Source of the DNA: Pimelobacter simplex
GTDB lineage: Bacteria; Actinomycetota; Actinomycetes; Propionibacteriales; Nocardioidaceae
Reading direction: 5' to 3'
Length of the DNA: 64,000 nucleotides
Assembly: GCA_016803235.1 (NCBI GenBank)
Contig: JADCLI010000002.1
Location: 142,059 to 206,058 of the forward strand
Shown here: piece by piece, positions 23,979 to 33,212 of the stretch
Numbering within the stretch: the stretch's first letter is position 1
Layout of the letters: each line of letters opens with the position of its first letter
Notes under the pieces: model-generated
The model's database searches: none
What the model was told of the DNA's origin: nothing
What the model saw: only the letters and a program-made list of their open reading frames with translations
Translations under genes and position numbers: made by a program

Positions 23979-24891
23979 CGTTGCCTCCGTGCTTCTCCTC
24001 GGTGACCCCGGTGCCCCCGGCGGTGACGGTGAACGCCGCGGTGCGGACGACGCCGTCGTGCTGGAAGTCGAGGTAGAGGTGGTAGGTCCCGCTGCTGGGG
24101 ACGGCGGTGTGGAAGACGACTTCCGGCCCCGGCTCGGTCCGCCCGTCGCCCGGCTCGCCGTCCGGGTGGACGTGGAGGTAGGCGAGGTCGCCGCTGCGCA
24201 GCGCGACCAGGTGGCCGTAGGCGCCGAGGTAGGGCTGCAGGTCGGTGACCGGCTTTCCGTCCTTGCTGACGCTCAGGGTCAGCTTCGCGTCGGCGCCGGC
24301 GCTGAGGTCGCCGTCGAGGGTCACCTCGTAGCCGTCGACCGTGGCGGTGCGAGTCTCCTCCGCCGGCGCCGCCGACTCGAACGCACCGTCGACCGCGAGG
24401 TCGGTGCCGAGGGTGAGCGCGTCGCCGCCGGTGGCCTTGAAGTCGGCGAACAGCCGCCACGACCCGGGCGTCAGCGCGAGGTCGGTCGACCAGGTGCCGT
24501 CGGCGAGGGTGGGGTGGACGTGCTGGAAGCCGCTGAAGTCCCGCCGTACGGCGATCAGGTGGAGCTGCTTCTCGTGCTGGACCTCGTACGACGTCACGGG
24601 GGCGCCGTCGGGTCCGGTGATGGTGAAGCTCACCGGCACCGCCCCGCCGGGCTCGGCCCGGCTGTCGGTGAGGGCGAGGGTGTAGCCGTCCTGCGAGGTC
24701 ATGAGTCCTCCGGGGATCTCGGTCCCCCCGGCCGGCGCGGGCGTGAGGTGCGTGGGCTCCGCGTGCGTGTCGTGGGCCGGCTCCGCGGGGTCCGCGTCGA
24801 ACGGGCCGACGGCCCGCCCGACGAGGACCGCGAGGCCGAACACGGCCGCGGCGGAGGCGGCGAAGCCCGCCAGCCTGACCGGGGTGTTCAT
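23962..24891 (-). CDS. Copper-associated exported membrane-anchored protein, unknown role
   Basis: A 309-residue protein with an N-terminal hydrophobic segment (residues about 7-28, signal anchor) followed by a His/Asp-containing linker ('[10 protein letters not shown]') and two beta-rich domains. The repeated '[19 protein letters not shown]' and '[19 protein letters not shown]' blocks suggest an internal duplication and metal-binding histidines, and the tail is His-rich ('[10 protein letters not shown]'). It sits between copZ and copA, overlapping both, which makes a periplasm-like-side copper-binding or sensing role likely. I know related proteins in other actinobacterial copper operons but no established biochemical function. 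Confidence 0.82.
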   Translation of the reverse strand: MNTPVRLAGFAASAAAVFGLAVLVGRAVGPFDADPAEPAHDTHAEPTHLTPAPAGGTEIPGGLMTSQDGYTLALTDSRAEPGGAVPVSFTITGPDGAPVTSYEVQHEKQLHLIAVRRDFSGFQHVHPTLADGTWSTDLALTPGSWRLFADFKATGGDALTLGTDLAVDGAFESAAPAEETRTATVDGYEVTLDGDLSAGADAKLTLSVSKDGKPVTDLQPYLGAYGHLVALRSGDLAYLHVHPDGEPGDGRTEPGPEVVFHTAVPSSGTYHLYLDFQHDGVVRTAAFTVTAGGTGVTEEKHGGNGEHGH

Positions 24892-25094
24892 GCGAGCTGG
24901 TAGCCGGCCTCCTCGACGGCGGCCTTCACGGCGGACTCGTCGAGGGGGGCGGCGCTGGTGATCGTGACCGCACCGGTGGGCAGGTCGACCGCGACGTCCT
25001 GGACGCCGGAGATCTCCTGCACCTCCTCGGTGACGGAGGCGACGCAGTGGCCGCAGGTCATGCCGGTGACGGTGAAGGTCTGGGTGGTGCTCAT
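24888..25094 (-). CDS. copZ: CopZ-like copper chaperone
   Basis: A 68-residue single HMA domain with the metal-binding loop 'GMTCGHC' (Cys14, Cys17) and the typical 'AVEEAGYQL' ending. It carries Cu(I) to CopA in the cytoplasm. It overlaps the next gene by four bases and lies 45 nt downstream of csoR. Confidence 0.94.
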   Translation of the reverse strand: MSTTQTFTVTGMTCGHCVASVTEEVQEISGVQDVAVDLPTGAVTITSAAPLDESAVKAAVEEAGYQLA

Positions 25095-25139
25095 CGGAGG
25101 GTTCCTCTCGCTGGATGGGTGATGTCAGATCGGGACGCG

Positions 25140-25457
25140 TCAGGAACGGACCAGGCGGGCGATGGCGTCGGAGGCCTCCTTGAGCTTGATGGCGGCCTCC
25201 TCACCTCCCTCCTGGGCGGCGTTCACGACGCAGTGCGCCATGTGCTCGTCGAGCAGGCCGAGGGCGACGGACTGGAGGGCCTTCGTCATGGCGGAGACCT
25301 GGGTGAGGATGTCGATGCAGTACTGCTCCTCCTCGACCATCCGCTGCAGACCCCGCGCCTGGCCCTCGATGCGGCGCAGCCGCTTGAGGTAGTCGTCCTT
25401 GGTGCGGTTGGCGATGTAGCTGTGCTGGTGCTCCGCGCCGGTGTCGCTGTGTGCCAT
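25140..25457 (-). CDS. csoR: CsoR-family copper-sensing repressor
   Basis: A 105-residue all-helical repressor with the C-H-C Cu(I) ligand set at Cys47, His72 and Cys76 ('QYCIDIL', 'DEHMAHC'). Copper binding releases DNA. It heads the reverse-strand copper operon, and two CsoR-type operators lie in the divergent intergenic region. An N-terminal His-containing extension ('GAEHQHSY') is present. A GAAGGA ribosome site precedes the ATG. Confidence 0.94.
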   Translation of the reverse strand: MAHSDTGAEHQHSYIANRTKDDYLKRLRRIEGQARGLQRMVEEEQYCIDILTQVSAMTKALQSVALGLLDEHMAHCVVNAAQEGGEEAAIKLKEASDAIARLVRS

Positions 25458-25503
25458 GGCCCTGTGTCCTTCGTGTGCTGGGGAATCGACCTGCCCGAAC
25501 AGG

Positions 25504-25520
25504 ATACCCCCCTGCGGTAT
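25504..25520. promoter_or_regulatory. CsoR-type operator 1
   Basis: ATACC-CCCCTGC-GGTAT: 5-bp inverted ends around a C-rich centre, the usual form of CsoR sites. It lies closest to csoR and probably controls the copper operon. Confidence 0.75.
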
Positions 25521-25550
25521 TCCGTGGTAGCGTCCCGATCCGTTCCATAC

Positions 25551-25569
25551 GGTACCCCCCTAGGGTACC
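25551..25569. promoter_or_regulatory. CsoR-type operator 2
   Basis: GGTACCC-CCCTA-GGGTACC has exact 7-bp arms. It lies 23 nt before the MFS start codon, ahead of its AAGGAG ribosome site, so the MFS gene should be repressed by CsoR as well. Confidence 0.78.
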
Positions 25570-25592
25570 TATACGTCAAGAAGGAGATCGAG

Positions 25593-27005
25593 ATGTCAGT
25601 CCTCACCCCGCCGGAGGCCGGCCGCCGGAGCCGCCGCTGGCTCGGGCTCGCGGTCATCGCCGCCGCCCAGTTCATGGTCATCATGGACACGTCGATCATC
25701 GGCGTGGCCCTGCCCGAGATGCAGCGCGACCTCGGCTTCACGCCGGAGAACCTGTCCTGGGTCTTCAACGCCTACGTCGTCGCGTTCGGCGGCCTGCTGC
25801 TGCTCGGCGGCAAGGTGTCCGACGTCCTCGGCGCCCGCACCGTCTTCGCGGCCGGCTGGGTCGTCCTCGCCGCCGGCTCGCTGGTCGCCGCGGTCGCCGG
25901 CAACGTCGAGGTCGAGCTCGCCGGCCGCGCGATCCAGGGAGCGGGCGCCGCGCTCATCGCCCCGTCCGCCCTGGCCCTGCTGATGATGCTGTTCGGCGGC
26001 AACCCGCGCGAGCTGACCAAGGCCCTTGCCCTGTACGGCGCCGCCGCGCCCGCCGGTGGCACGGCCGGCGTCTTCCTCGGTGGCGTGATCACCGAGTACC
26101 TCAGCTGGCCGTGGGTGTTCGCCATCAACCTCCCGATCGCGCTGCTGATCCTCGCCCTCGTGCCGTCGTCGATGCCGGCTGGTCGCTCGGGTGGATCGCG
26201 TCGGGTCGACGTGGTCGGCGCGATCACGGTGACCGCCGGTCTCGCTGCCCTCGTGTACGCCGTGGTCCAGGCTCCCGAGATCGGCTGGGGTGCCGCGCGC
26301 ACCTGGTGGGTCCTCGCCCTGGGTGCGGTGCTGGTCGCCGTCTTCGTCGCCCAGCAGGCACGCGGCCGCGACCCGCTGGTCCGCCTCGGCATCCTCCGCG
26401 CGCCCGACCTGGCCGCCGCCAACCTGGCCCAGCTCCTGCTCGGCGCCGCGTGGATCCCGATGTGGTTCTTCCTGAACCTCTACCTGCAGCAGGTCCTCGG
26501 CTTCACCGCGTTCCCCAGCGGCGCCGCCCTGCTGCCGATGACGCTGCTGATCATGGTCGGCATGGTCGTCCTGGCGCCTCGCGTCCTCGCCGTGCTCGGC
26601 GTACGGACCGCGACCGTCACCGGCCTGGTCCTGCTCGCCGCCGGCATGGCCTGGCTGGCGATGATCGACCCGGACGGCAGCTACGCGGTCGACGTGCTCC
26701 CCGCCTCACTGGTCGCCGCCCTCGGCATGTCGCTCGCCTTCATCCCCACCCTCGGCACGGCGATCTCCGCCGCGCCGCCGGAGGAGGGCGGCCTCGCCTC
26801 GGGCATCGTCAACACCAGCTACCAGGTCGGCTCGGCCCTCGGCCTCGCCGTGATGACCGCGATCGCGGCCGGCGCCGGCGCCGACCGGCTCGGTGACCCC
26901 GCTGCCCTCACCGACGGCTACTCGGCTGCGTTCGTCGGCGCCGCGGTCGTGGCCGCGGTGGGCGCGCTGGCCTCCGGCGTGCTGCTGAGGGGCCGGTCCT
27001 CGTGA
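25593..27005 (+). CDS. DHA2 (EmrB/QacA-type) MFS transporter, probably copper-regulated
   Basis: A 470-residue protein with fourteen predicted helices. 'QFMVIMDTSIIGVALPEM' is the DHA2 motif in helix 1 (D-x-x-I-x-x-V-A-L-P), and 'GKVSDVLGARTVFAAG' is the loop 2-3 motif. The ATG at 25593 follows AAGGAG by 6 nt; a longer open frame back to 25047 runs through csoR and copZ and is rejected. A strong CsoR-like operator upstream suggests induction by copper. Substrates of this family are normally drugs or lipophilic cations. A metal or metallophore role is possible. Confidence 0.88.
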   Translation: MSVLTPPEAGRRSRRWLGLAVIAAAQFMVIMDTSIIGVALPEMQRDLGFTPENLSWVFNAYVVAFGGLLLLGGKVSDVLGARTVFAAGWVVLAAGSLVAAVAGNVEVELAGRAIQGAGAALIAPSALALLMMLFGGNPRELTKALALYGAAAPAGGTAGVFLGGVITEYLSWPWVFAINLPIALLILALVPSSMPAGRSGGSRRVDVVGAITVTAGLAALVYAVVQAPEIGWGAARTWWVLALGAVLVAVFVAQQARGRDPLVRLGILRAPDLAAANLAQLLLGAAWIPMWFFLNLYLQQVLGFTAFPSGAALLPMTLLIMVGMVVLAPRVLAVLGVRTATVTGLVLLAAGMAWLAMIDPDGSYAVDVLPASLVAALGMSLAFIPTLGTAISAAPPEEGGLASGIVNTSYQVGSALGLAVMTAIAAGAGADRLGDPAALTDGYSAAFVGAAVVAAVGALASGVLLRGRSS

Positions 27006-27095
27006 CCGCTCGCGACGTCCTCCGGGTCGCCGCCGCGTGCGCGCTGCGCTGCGCGGCGGCGGCCCTGGCCGGGGCGGTCGTGCCACGATCCTCCG

Positions 27096-27644
27096 GTGGC
27101 ACCGGTGACCGTCCGCCCCCGACGTGCTGCTGACCTGCCGGCGCTGGCCGCGGTGCTGAGGGAGCAGCAGCCGGCGACCCGGTACCCCTTCCGTGACCCG
27201 CTGCCGGTCCCGGTCGAGCAGTTCCTCCACGCCGACGACGCGGTGGCGGCCTGGACCGCGGAGGTCGAGGGCCGTCCGGTCGGCCACGTGTGCCGGACCG
27301 GGCCGGTCGCCGGCTTCCCGGACGCGGCGGCGTTGAACGGCGCCTGCGCCCGGGCCCACGGCTGCGAGGTCGCCGACCTCGGCTGGGTGAGCACGCTGTT
27401 CGTGGGCGCCGAGGTGCGCGGCCGGGGCGTCGGTCGGCTGCTGCTCGACGCCGTGGTCGCCGACCTCCGGGCGGCGGGCCTGCGCCCGTGCCTCGAGGTG
27501 CTGCCGGTCCACCCCGCGGCGCTGGCGCTCTACCGCCGGTCCGGGTGGACCGAGGTGCTCAGCCTGCGCCCGGACTGGCTGCGGGACGCGGTCGGCGAGG
27601 AAGGCCCGGACGTCGTCGTGATGGCGCTGCTGTCGCCTGGCTAG
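27096..27644 (+). CDS. GNAT family N-acetyltransferase
   Basis: A 182-residue GNAT protein. Acetyl-CoA binding is seen in 'LGWVSTLFVGAEVRGRGVGRLLLDAVV' and the final strand in 'HPAALALYRRSGWTEV'. The GTG at 27096 has no clear ribosome site and may be leaderless. Its TAG stop lies in the palindrome CTAG, which also serves as the stop of the convergent chromate transporter gene. The substrate is unknown. Confidence 0.85.
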   Translation: MAPVTVRPRRAADLPALAAVLREQQPATRYPFRDPLPVPVEQFLHADDAVAAWTAEVEGRPVGHVCRTGPVAGFPDAAALNGACARAHGCEVADLGWVSTLFVGAEVRGRGVGRLLLDAVVADLRAAGLRPCLEVLPVHPAALALYRRSGWTEVLSLRPDWLRDAVGEEGPDVVVMALLSPG

Positions 27645-29017
27645 CTGACCAGCCCCACCACGAAGGTCCCCACCCCGAGCGCCGCACACAGGCCGAGCGT
27701 CCGCAGCGGGCTCCAGCCGAGCCGGAACATGACGCCGAGCGCCACCGCGGTGATCGCGAAGGCCACCGGGTCCCAGGACGACAGGACGGGTACGTCGACG
27801 TGGAGCCACTCGGCATCGACGGCGCGGTTGCGGTCGAACAGGTTGTGCAGCGCGAAGAACACCGCGAGGTTCGCGATCACGCCGACCACGGCCGCGGTGA
27901 TGCCGGTCAGTGCGGCGCCCAGGCCGCGGTTGTCGCGGAGCCGCTCGACGTACGGCGCCCCGAGGAGCACGAACAGGAAGCACGGCACGAAGGTCACCCA
28001 GGTGACCAGCAGGGAGGCGAGCACGGCGGCGAGCCAGGGGTCCAGCGAGCCCGGGTTGCGGTAGGCACCGACGAAGGCGACGAACTGGACCACCATGATC
28101 AGCGGTCCGGGCGTCGTCTCGGCGAGGGCGAGGCCGCGGACCATCTCGCCGGGTGCGAGCCAGTGGTAGACGCCGACGGCCTGCTGGGCGACGTACGAGA
28201 GCACCGCGTAGGCGCCGCCGAAGGTGACCACCGCGGCCCCGGAGAAGAACAGGCCCTGGTCGACGAAGACGGGTGTGCCGGTGGTGCCGGCGAGGGCGGC
28301 GAAGGCCACGACCGGAGCGAACCAGGTGAACAGCCCGATCGCCAGGACGATGCCCGAGCGGCGCACGGTCGGCAGCTCGTGGTGCAGCGCGTCGTCGCTG
28401 ATCAGCGGCTCGGGCCCGTCGGCAGCGGCATGGGCAGGTGCCTCACGCAGGGCGGGAAGGCGCAGGCTGAGCAGCCAGCCGAGCAGCCCCGCCGCGAACA
28501 CCACGGCGGGGAAGGGCACGGCGAAGAAGGTGAGCGCCACGAAGGACGCGACGGCGAGGGCGACCAGCGCCGGGTGGTGCAGTGCCCGCTTCCCGACCCG
28601 GTGCACGGCCTGGACGACGATCGCGATCACGGCGGGCGCGACGCCGGCGAAGAGCGCGGTGACGAAGTCGGTCTCGCCGTACCCGACGTAGATGCCGGAC
28701 AGGGCGAGCAGGGCGAGCATCCCGGGCAGCACGAACAGGCCGCCCGCGATCAGGCCGCCGCGGATCCCGTTGAGCAGCCAGCCGGTGTAGATCGCGAGCT
28801 GCTGGGCCTCGGGGCCGGGCAGCAGCATGCAGAAGTTCAGCGCGTGCAGGAACCTCTTCTGCCCGATCCAGCGCTTCTCGTCGACCAGCTTGTGCTGCAT
28901 GACCGCGATCTGGCCGGCCGGCCCGCCGAAGGTCTGCAGCGAGATCTCGAACCAGGCCCGGGTCGCCTCGCGCAGGGGGATCACGTCGCCGCCGACAGGG
29001 CGGGGTTGACTGGTCAC
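27641..29017 (-). CDS. chrA: Chromate efflux transporter, two-domain CHR family
   Basis: About 458 residues consisting of two homologous CHR halves. Each half carries the family FGG motif ('TFGGPAGQIAVMQ' in the first, 'TFGGAYAVL' in the second), and 'LPGPEAQQLAIYTGW' is another conserved ChrA block. It would export chromate using the proton-motive force. The start is uncertain: GTG at 29017 ('TSQPRPV') is used here, with a TTG at 29029 as alternative. No ChrB-like regulator is adjacent. Confidence 0.9.
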   Translation of the reverse strand: MTSQPRPVGGDVIPLREATRAWFEISLQTFGGPAGQIAVMQHKLVDEKRWIGQKRFLHALNFCMLLPGPEAQQLAIYTGWLLNGIRGGLIAGGLFVLPGMLALLALSGIYVGYGETDFVTALFAGVAPAVIAIVVQAVHRVGKRALHHPALVALAVASFVALTFFAVPFPAVVFAAGLLGWLLSLRLPALREAPAHAAADGPEPLISDDALHHELPTVRRSGIVLAIGLFTWFAPVVAFAALAGTTGTPVFVDQGLFFSGAAVVTFGGAYAVLSYVAQQAVGVYHWLAPGEMVRGLALAETTPGPLIMVVQFVAFVGAYRNPGSLDPWLAAVLASLLVTWVTFVPCFLFVLLGAPYVERLRDNRGLGAALTGITAAVVGVIANLAVFFALHNLFDRNRAVDAEWLHVDVPVLSSWDPVAFAITAVALGVMFRLGWSPLRTLGLCAALGVGTFVVGLVS

Positions 29018-29035
29018 GGGACCATTCAACCGGTC

Positions 29036-29200
29036 TCAGGTGGCAGCCGGGGGAACGTGCACGACCACGGACTCCAGGTGGGGTACGGCGTCGTGCAGCG
29101 ACCGCGTGCGCCTCGCGCACGCCCAGCTCGTTGCCGAGGGAGCCGACCACGCCGGCGGCGAGGACCCAGATCAGGTGGGTGACCTGGCGGGGTGCACGAG
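29036..29200 (-). pseudogene. Relic of a CDF-family cation transporter
   Basis: On the reverse strand one frame reads 'THLIWVLAAGVVGSLGNELG', matching a mid-protein CDF helix, and a second frame reads 'LHDAVPHLESVVVHVPPA' then a stop at 29036-29038, matching the CDF C-terminal cytoplasmic end. The segments are adjacent but in different frames, so the middle of the gene has been deleted. No start remains. Confidence 0.5.
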
Positions 29201-29214
29201 GGCGTCACGCAGCC

Positions 29215-30209
29215 TCAGCGCGCCGGGACCAGGCCCCAGCCCTCCAGCGCGGACCGCACCTCCTCGGCCGCGTCGACGTTCAGCGGGCCGCTGGTCCACA
29301 TCGCGTACGGCAGGTTGAGGAAGCGCTCCTCCCGCACGGCGGGCAGGTCCCTCGTCGCCGGGTTGGCCCGCAGCACCGCGACCTTCTGCTCGAAGGTCTG
29401 GCCGGGGTAGTCGACGAAGACGAAGGCGTCCGGCCGCGAGGTCGCGAGCCTCTCCCAGGAGACCTCCGTCCAGGTGTCCTTCGTCCCCGCCATCGCGTTG
29501 ACGCCGCCGCCCGACTCGATGATCGCCTGGGGAGCTCCGAACGCGCCGGAGGTGAACACCGCCTTCTCGCCGCTGTCGAAGACGAACACCACGGGTGGCT
29601 CCTCCGGCTGCGGGGCGGCGGCGAGGGCGGCGAGGCGCTGGTCGAGGTCGGCGACCACCTCGCTCGCCCGGTCCTCGCGGCCGGTGATCACGCCGAGGTT
29701 GGTGAGGTCCTCGCGCAGCGCGGTCCACGGGTCGACGATCCCGCGCGCCTCGCTGCCGGCCTGGCGGCAGGACTCGGTGAGGACGTACGCCGCGATGTCG
29801 CGGCCCGCGAGGCTGTCCGGGGTGAGCTGCTTGGTCTCGTCGTACCCGTAGCTCCAGCCCGCGACCATCACGTCGGGGCGGGCGGCGACCACGGTCTCCA
29901 GGCCCGGGTAGTCGTCGGAGACCTGGTCCAGCCCGGCGACGGCGTCGCCGTAGTGCTCGGTCAGCACCTCCTCGTCGCGGCCGATGCCGGAGACCGCGGC
30001 GACCTGGTCCTCGGCGCCGAGCGCCAGGACCATCGAGACCAGGTTCGAGTCGTTGACGAAGATCCGCCGGGCGGGGGTGGGGAAGTCGACCTGGCGGCCG
30101 CAGTTGGTGATCGTCGTCGAGGCCCGCTGCGCGGCCTCCTCGGCGCCGGCCGAGCAGCCGGCGAGGAGGAGGACGGCCGCGGTGGCCAGGGCGCTGGAGG
30201 AACGCAGGT

Positions 30210-30213
<4 letters not shown>
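29215..30213 (-). CDS. btuF: Cobalamin/Fe-type ABC transporter substrate-binding lipoprotein
   Basis: A 332-residue lipoprotein with lipobox 'LLAGC' (Cys20). It has the two-lobe fold of periplasmic binding protein type III: 'FPTPARRIFVNDSNLVSMVLALG' in lobe 1 and 'KDTWTEVSWERLATSRPDAFVFVDYP' in lobe 2. It is the third gene of a permease-ATPase-binding protein operon preceded by a cobalamin riboswitch, which points to B12 or a corrinoid rather than a siderophore. It overlaps the ATPase gene by four bases. Confidence 0.88.
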
Positions 30214-31024
<811 letters not shown>

Positions 31025-31028
<4 letters not shown>

Positions 31029-32092
31029 CCGTCCTCCCCGAACCGGTAGCGACGCCGTCCGAGCAGCACCAGGAAGACCGGGGCACCGATCAGCCCGGTC
31101 ACCACGCTGAGCGGGATCTCGGTCGGCCGGACCGCGACCCGGGCCGCGACGTCGACCCACACCAGGAACACGGCGCCGGCGAGCGCCGCGACCGGCAGCG
31201 CCACCCGGTGCCGTGGCCCCACGACCATCCGGGCGAGGTGCGGCACGACCAGACCGACGAAGCCGATCCCCCCGGCGACCGCGACGAGGACGCCGACCAG
31301 GACGGCGAGCAGGGCGAACAGGCCGATCCGCAGCCCCGCGACGGGTACGCCGAGCGCTGCCGCGGTGTCCGGCCCGACCGCGAGCGCGTCCAGCCAGCCG
31401 CTGACCGCCAGGAGCAGCCCGAGGCTCACCACGACCGCCACGCAGGGCAGCCACAGCTGGGCCCAGGTCGCGCCCGAGACCGAGCCGAGCAGCCAGAACA
31501 ACACCGACTGGGCCGCCTGCGGCTCGGCGCTGCGGAACACCAGGAAGCTGGCCATCGACGAGAACGCCGCCGACAGGACGGTGCCGGTCAGGACCAGGCG
31601 CAGCGGGGTGAGCCCGCCCTGCAGCATCGCGATGCCGAAGACCAGGAGCGAGGCGAGCAGCGCACCGACCAGGGCGCCGAGGGACAGCGCCCACAGCCCG
31701 GCGCCGGCCAGCACCCCGGTGGTGATCACCGCGGTGGCGCCGACGCTGGCGCCGGAGGAGACGCCGAGCAGGTAGGGGTCCGCCAGCGGGTTGCGCACCA
31801 GCGTCTGGATGCCGGTGCCGGCCACCGCCAGGCCCGCCCCGACCACCAGGGCGAGCAGCGTCCGGGGCAGCCGGATCTCCCACACGATGACGTCGTACGC
31901 CGGGTCGGCCGGTGATCCCGAGAACCGCGCCGCGAGCGTGTCCACGACGACGCGCAGGGGCAGCGGCTCCGCGCCGAACCCGGTCGAGGCGACCACCGTG
32001 GCGACCGCCACCGGGAGGAGGACGGCGACCAGCACCGTCACGGGGAGGCGGCGCGCGTCGGGCCGACGCTCCACCGCATCGAGGTTGTGCAT
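31025..32092 (-). CDS. btuC: ABC transporter permease (BtuC/FecCD family)
   Basis: A 355-residue permease with about ten TM helices. 'EIRLPRTLLALVVGAGLAVAGTGIQTLVRNPLADPYLLGVSSGAS' is the FecCD hallmark, and 'GGIGFVGLVVPHLARMVVG' is the coupling region with the ATPase. It is the first gene after the cobalamin riboswitch, so B12 import is the predicted role. The ATG at 32092 has only a weak AGGT as ribosome site, which itself can be paired by the riboswitch. Confidence 0.93.
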
Positions 32093-32093
32093 C

Positions 32094-32102
32094 GAAGACC
32101 TG
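32094..32102 (-). promoter_or_regulatory. Riboswitch expression-platform element before btuC
   Basis: On the minus strand CAGGTCTTC (32102-32094) ends one base before the start codon region. It is exactly complementary to GAAGACCTG (32160-32152) inside the aptamer core. The element covers the only AGGT resembling a ribosome site, so the two pairings are mutually exclusive. Confidence 0.6.
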
Positions 32103-32143
32103 TCGGGGCCGGGAGCTCAAGTCGCGAAGCTCGTTGGACACGT

Positions 32144-32303
32144 CGAGCCAGCAGGTCTTCGGACTCGGGGTCAATCGGACGAGGCGCCTTCCCAGGCCAG
32201 CGTGCGGCCCAGTGGCTTCGTGCCTCGCCCGTCGCCCTCACCGCTGCGCGACAGTTCCGGACTCTCACCGGATTCCCTCACCCCGGGGGGTGTGACTGGC
32301 TCG
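32144..32303 (-). ncRNA. Cobalamin (B12) riboswitch aptamer
   Basis: On the minus strand the aptamer is closed by an exact 8-bp P1 helix, CGAGCCAG with CTGGCTCG (32303-32296 with 32151-32144). Inside are class hallmarks: 'GGGAATCCGGTGAGAGTCCGG', 'CGCAGCGGTGA', 'AGCCACTG', 'CTGGGAAGG' and 'GAGTCCGAAGACCTGC'. It precedes the B12 importer operon, as expected for repression by adenosyl- or aquocobalamin. Confidence 0.93.
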
Positions 32304-32359
32304 CAGCGGAATCTACGCACCCCGGGCCGGGGCGACAAGGGCGGGGGGTGTCGGAAGGC

Positions 32360-33109
32360 TCACGCCAGCCGCGAGAGCCGGTGGGCCTCCTCGAGCAGCA
32401 GCCGGCCCAGCACCGGCTGCCGGTCGCGGCGGAAGCGCTGCTCGACGCCGGTCAGGGTGAGCGCCCACTCCGGTCGCCCCGACGCGTCGAAGACGGCGGC
32501 CGCCATCCCCCAGGAGCCCTCGACCACGTGGCCGGGGTTGAGCGACCAGCCGGTACGACGAGTCGCGGCCAGCCGCTTGCGGATCGCCGCGGCCGAGTGC
32601 TGGGGTCCCCACTCGGCGGTCAGGTCGACCCGGGCGAGGAAGGCGTCGATCTCCCGGTCCGGCAGGTGGGCGAGGATCGCGATGCCGGCGGAGACGACGC
32701 CGAGGGGGAAGCGGGCACTCTCGTAGAGGACGTACGAGCGGATCGGGAAGTCGCCGTCCTCGCGGAGCAGGACCACGGTCTCGTCGCCGCGGCGCACCGA
32801 GAAGAACGCACTCTCGCCGGTCTCCTTCGCCAGCCGGTGCACGCTCGCCCTGGCCTCGTTGGTCAGGTCGTAGCGGGCGGCGGCCGCCATGCCGAGCACG
32901 TAGGTCTCGGGGCCGAGGAACCAGCGCCCGGTCTGCGGGTCGCGGTCGACGAGCCCCTCGGCGGCGAGCGACTCGAGCAACCGGTGGGTGGTCGCCCGGG
33001 GCTGGTCGGTGGTGGTGGCGAGCACCGTGGTCGTCGTGCCGGACTCGGCGGTAGACAGTGCGCGGAGCAGGGCGGCGACCTTCTCGACGACTCCGGGCGG
33101 GCGCTCCAC
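32360..33109 (-). CDS. IclR family transcriptional regulator
   Basis: A 249-residue regulator with an N-terminal winged helix ('ATTHRLLESLAAEGLVDRDPQTGRWFLG') and a C-terminal effector-binding domain ('GESAFFSVRRGDETVVLLRED' to 'RFRRDRQPVLGRLL'). IclR proteins of the PcaR/PcaU branch control beta-ketoadipate catabolism. Here the divergent target is a 3-oxoacid CoA-transferase, which fits. A perfect 21-bp palindrome lies between the two genes. Confidence 0.92.
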   Translation of the reverse strand: MERPPGVVEKVAALLRALSTAESGTTTTVLATTTDQPRATTHRLLESLAAEGLVDRDPQTGRWFLGPETYVLGMAAAARYDLTNEARASVHRLAKETGESAFFSVRRGDETVVLLREDGDFPIRSYVLYESARFPLGVVSAGIAILAHLPDREIDAFLARVDLTAEWGPQHSAAAIRKRLAATRRTGWSLNPGHVVEGSWGMAAAVFDASGRPEWALTLTGVEQRFRRDRQPVLGRLLLEEAHRLSRLA

Positions 33110-33121
33110 GACGCGATCCTA

Positions 33122-33142
33122 CGCGTCCACTGAGTGGACGCG
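33122..33142. promoter_or_regulatory. IclR operator, 21-bp perfect palindrome
   Basis: CGCGTCCACT-G-AGTGGACGCG lies 13 nt upstream of the iclR start and 70 nt before the CoA-transferase gene. Its position and symmetry suit a dimeric IclR site controlling both directions. Confidence 0.72.
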
Positions 33143-33212
33143 CCTGCCTGACGGCATCCGCTGCCCGGTCACTTCGTTGACGGCGGGGCTGGGGGTCGGC
33201 GGTGATGGGGGC

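Noticed and set aside
25047-25592. Upstream extension of the MFS frame through copZ and csoR
   Set aside because: The added sequence is antisense to two well-supported genes, and the ATG at 25593 has an ideal AAGGAG site.
32988-33212. N-terminal extension of CoA-transferase subunit A
   Set aside because: It would overlap the divergent iclR gene and its operator; the family's first residues match the ATG at 33213.
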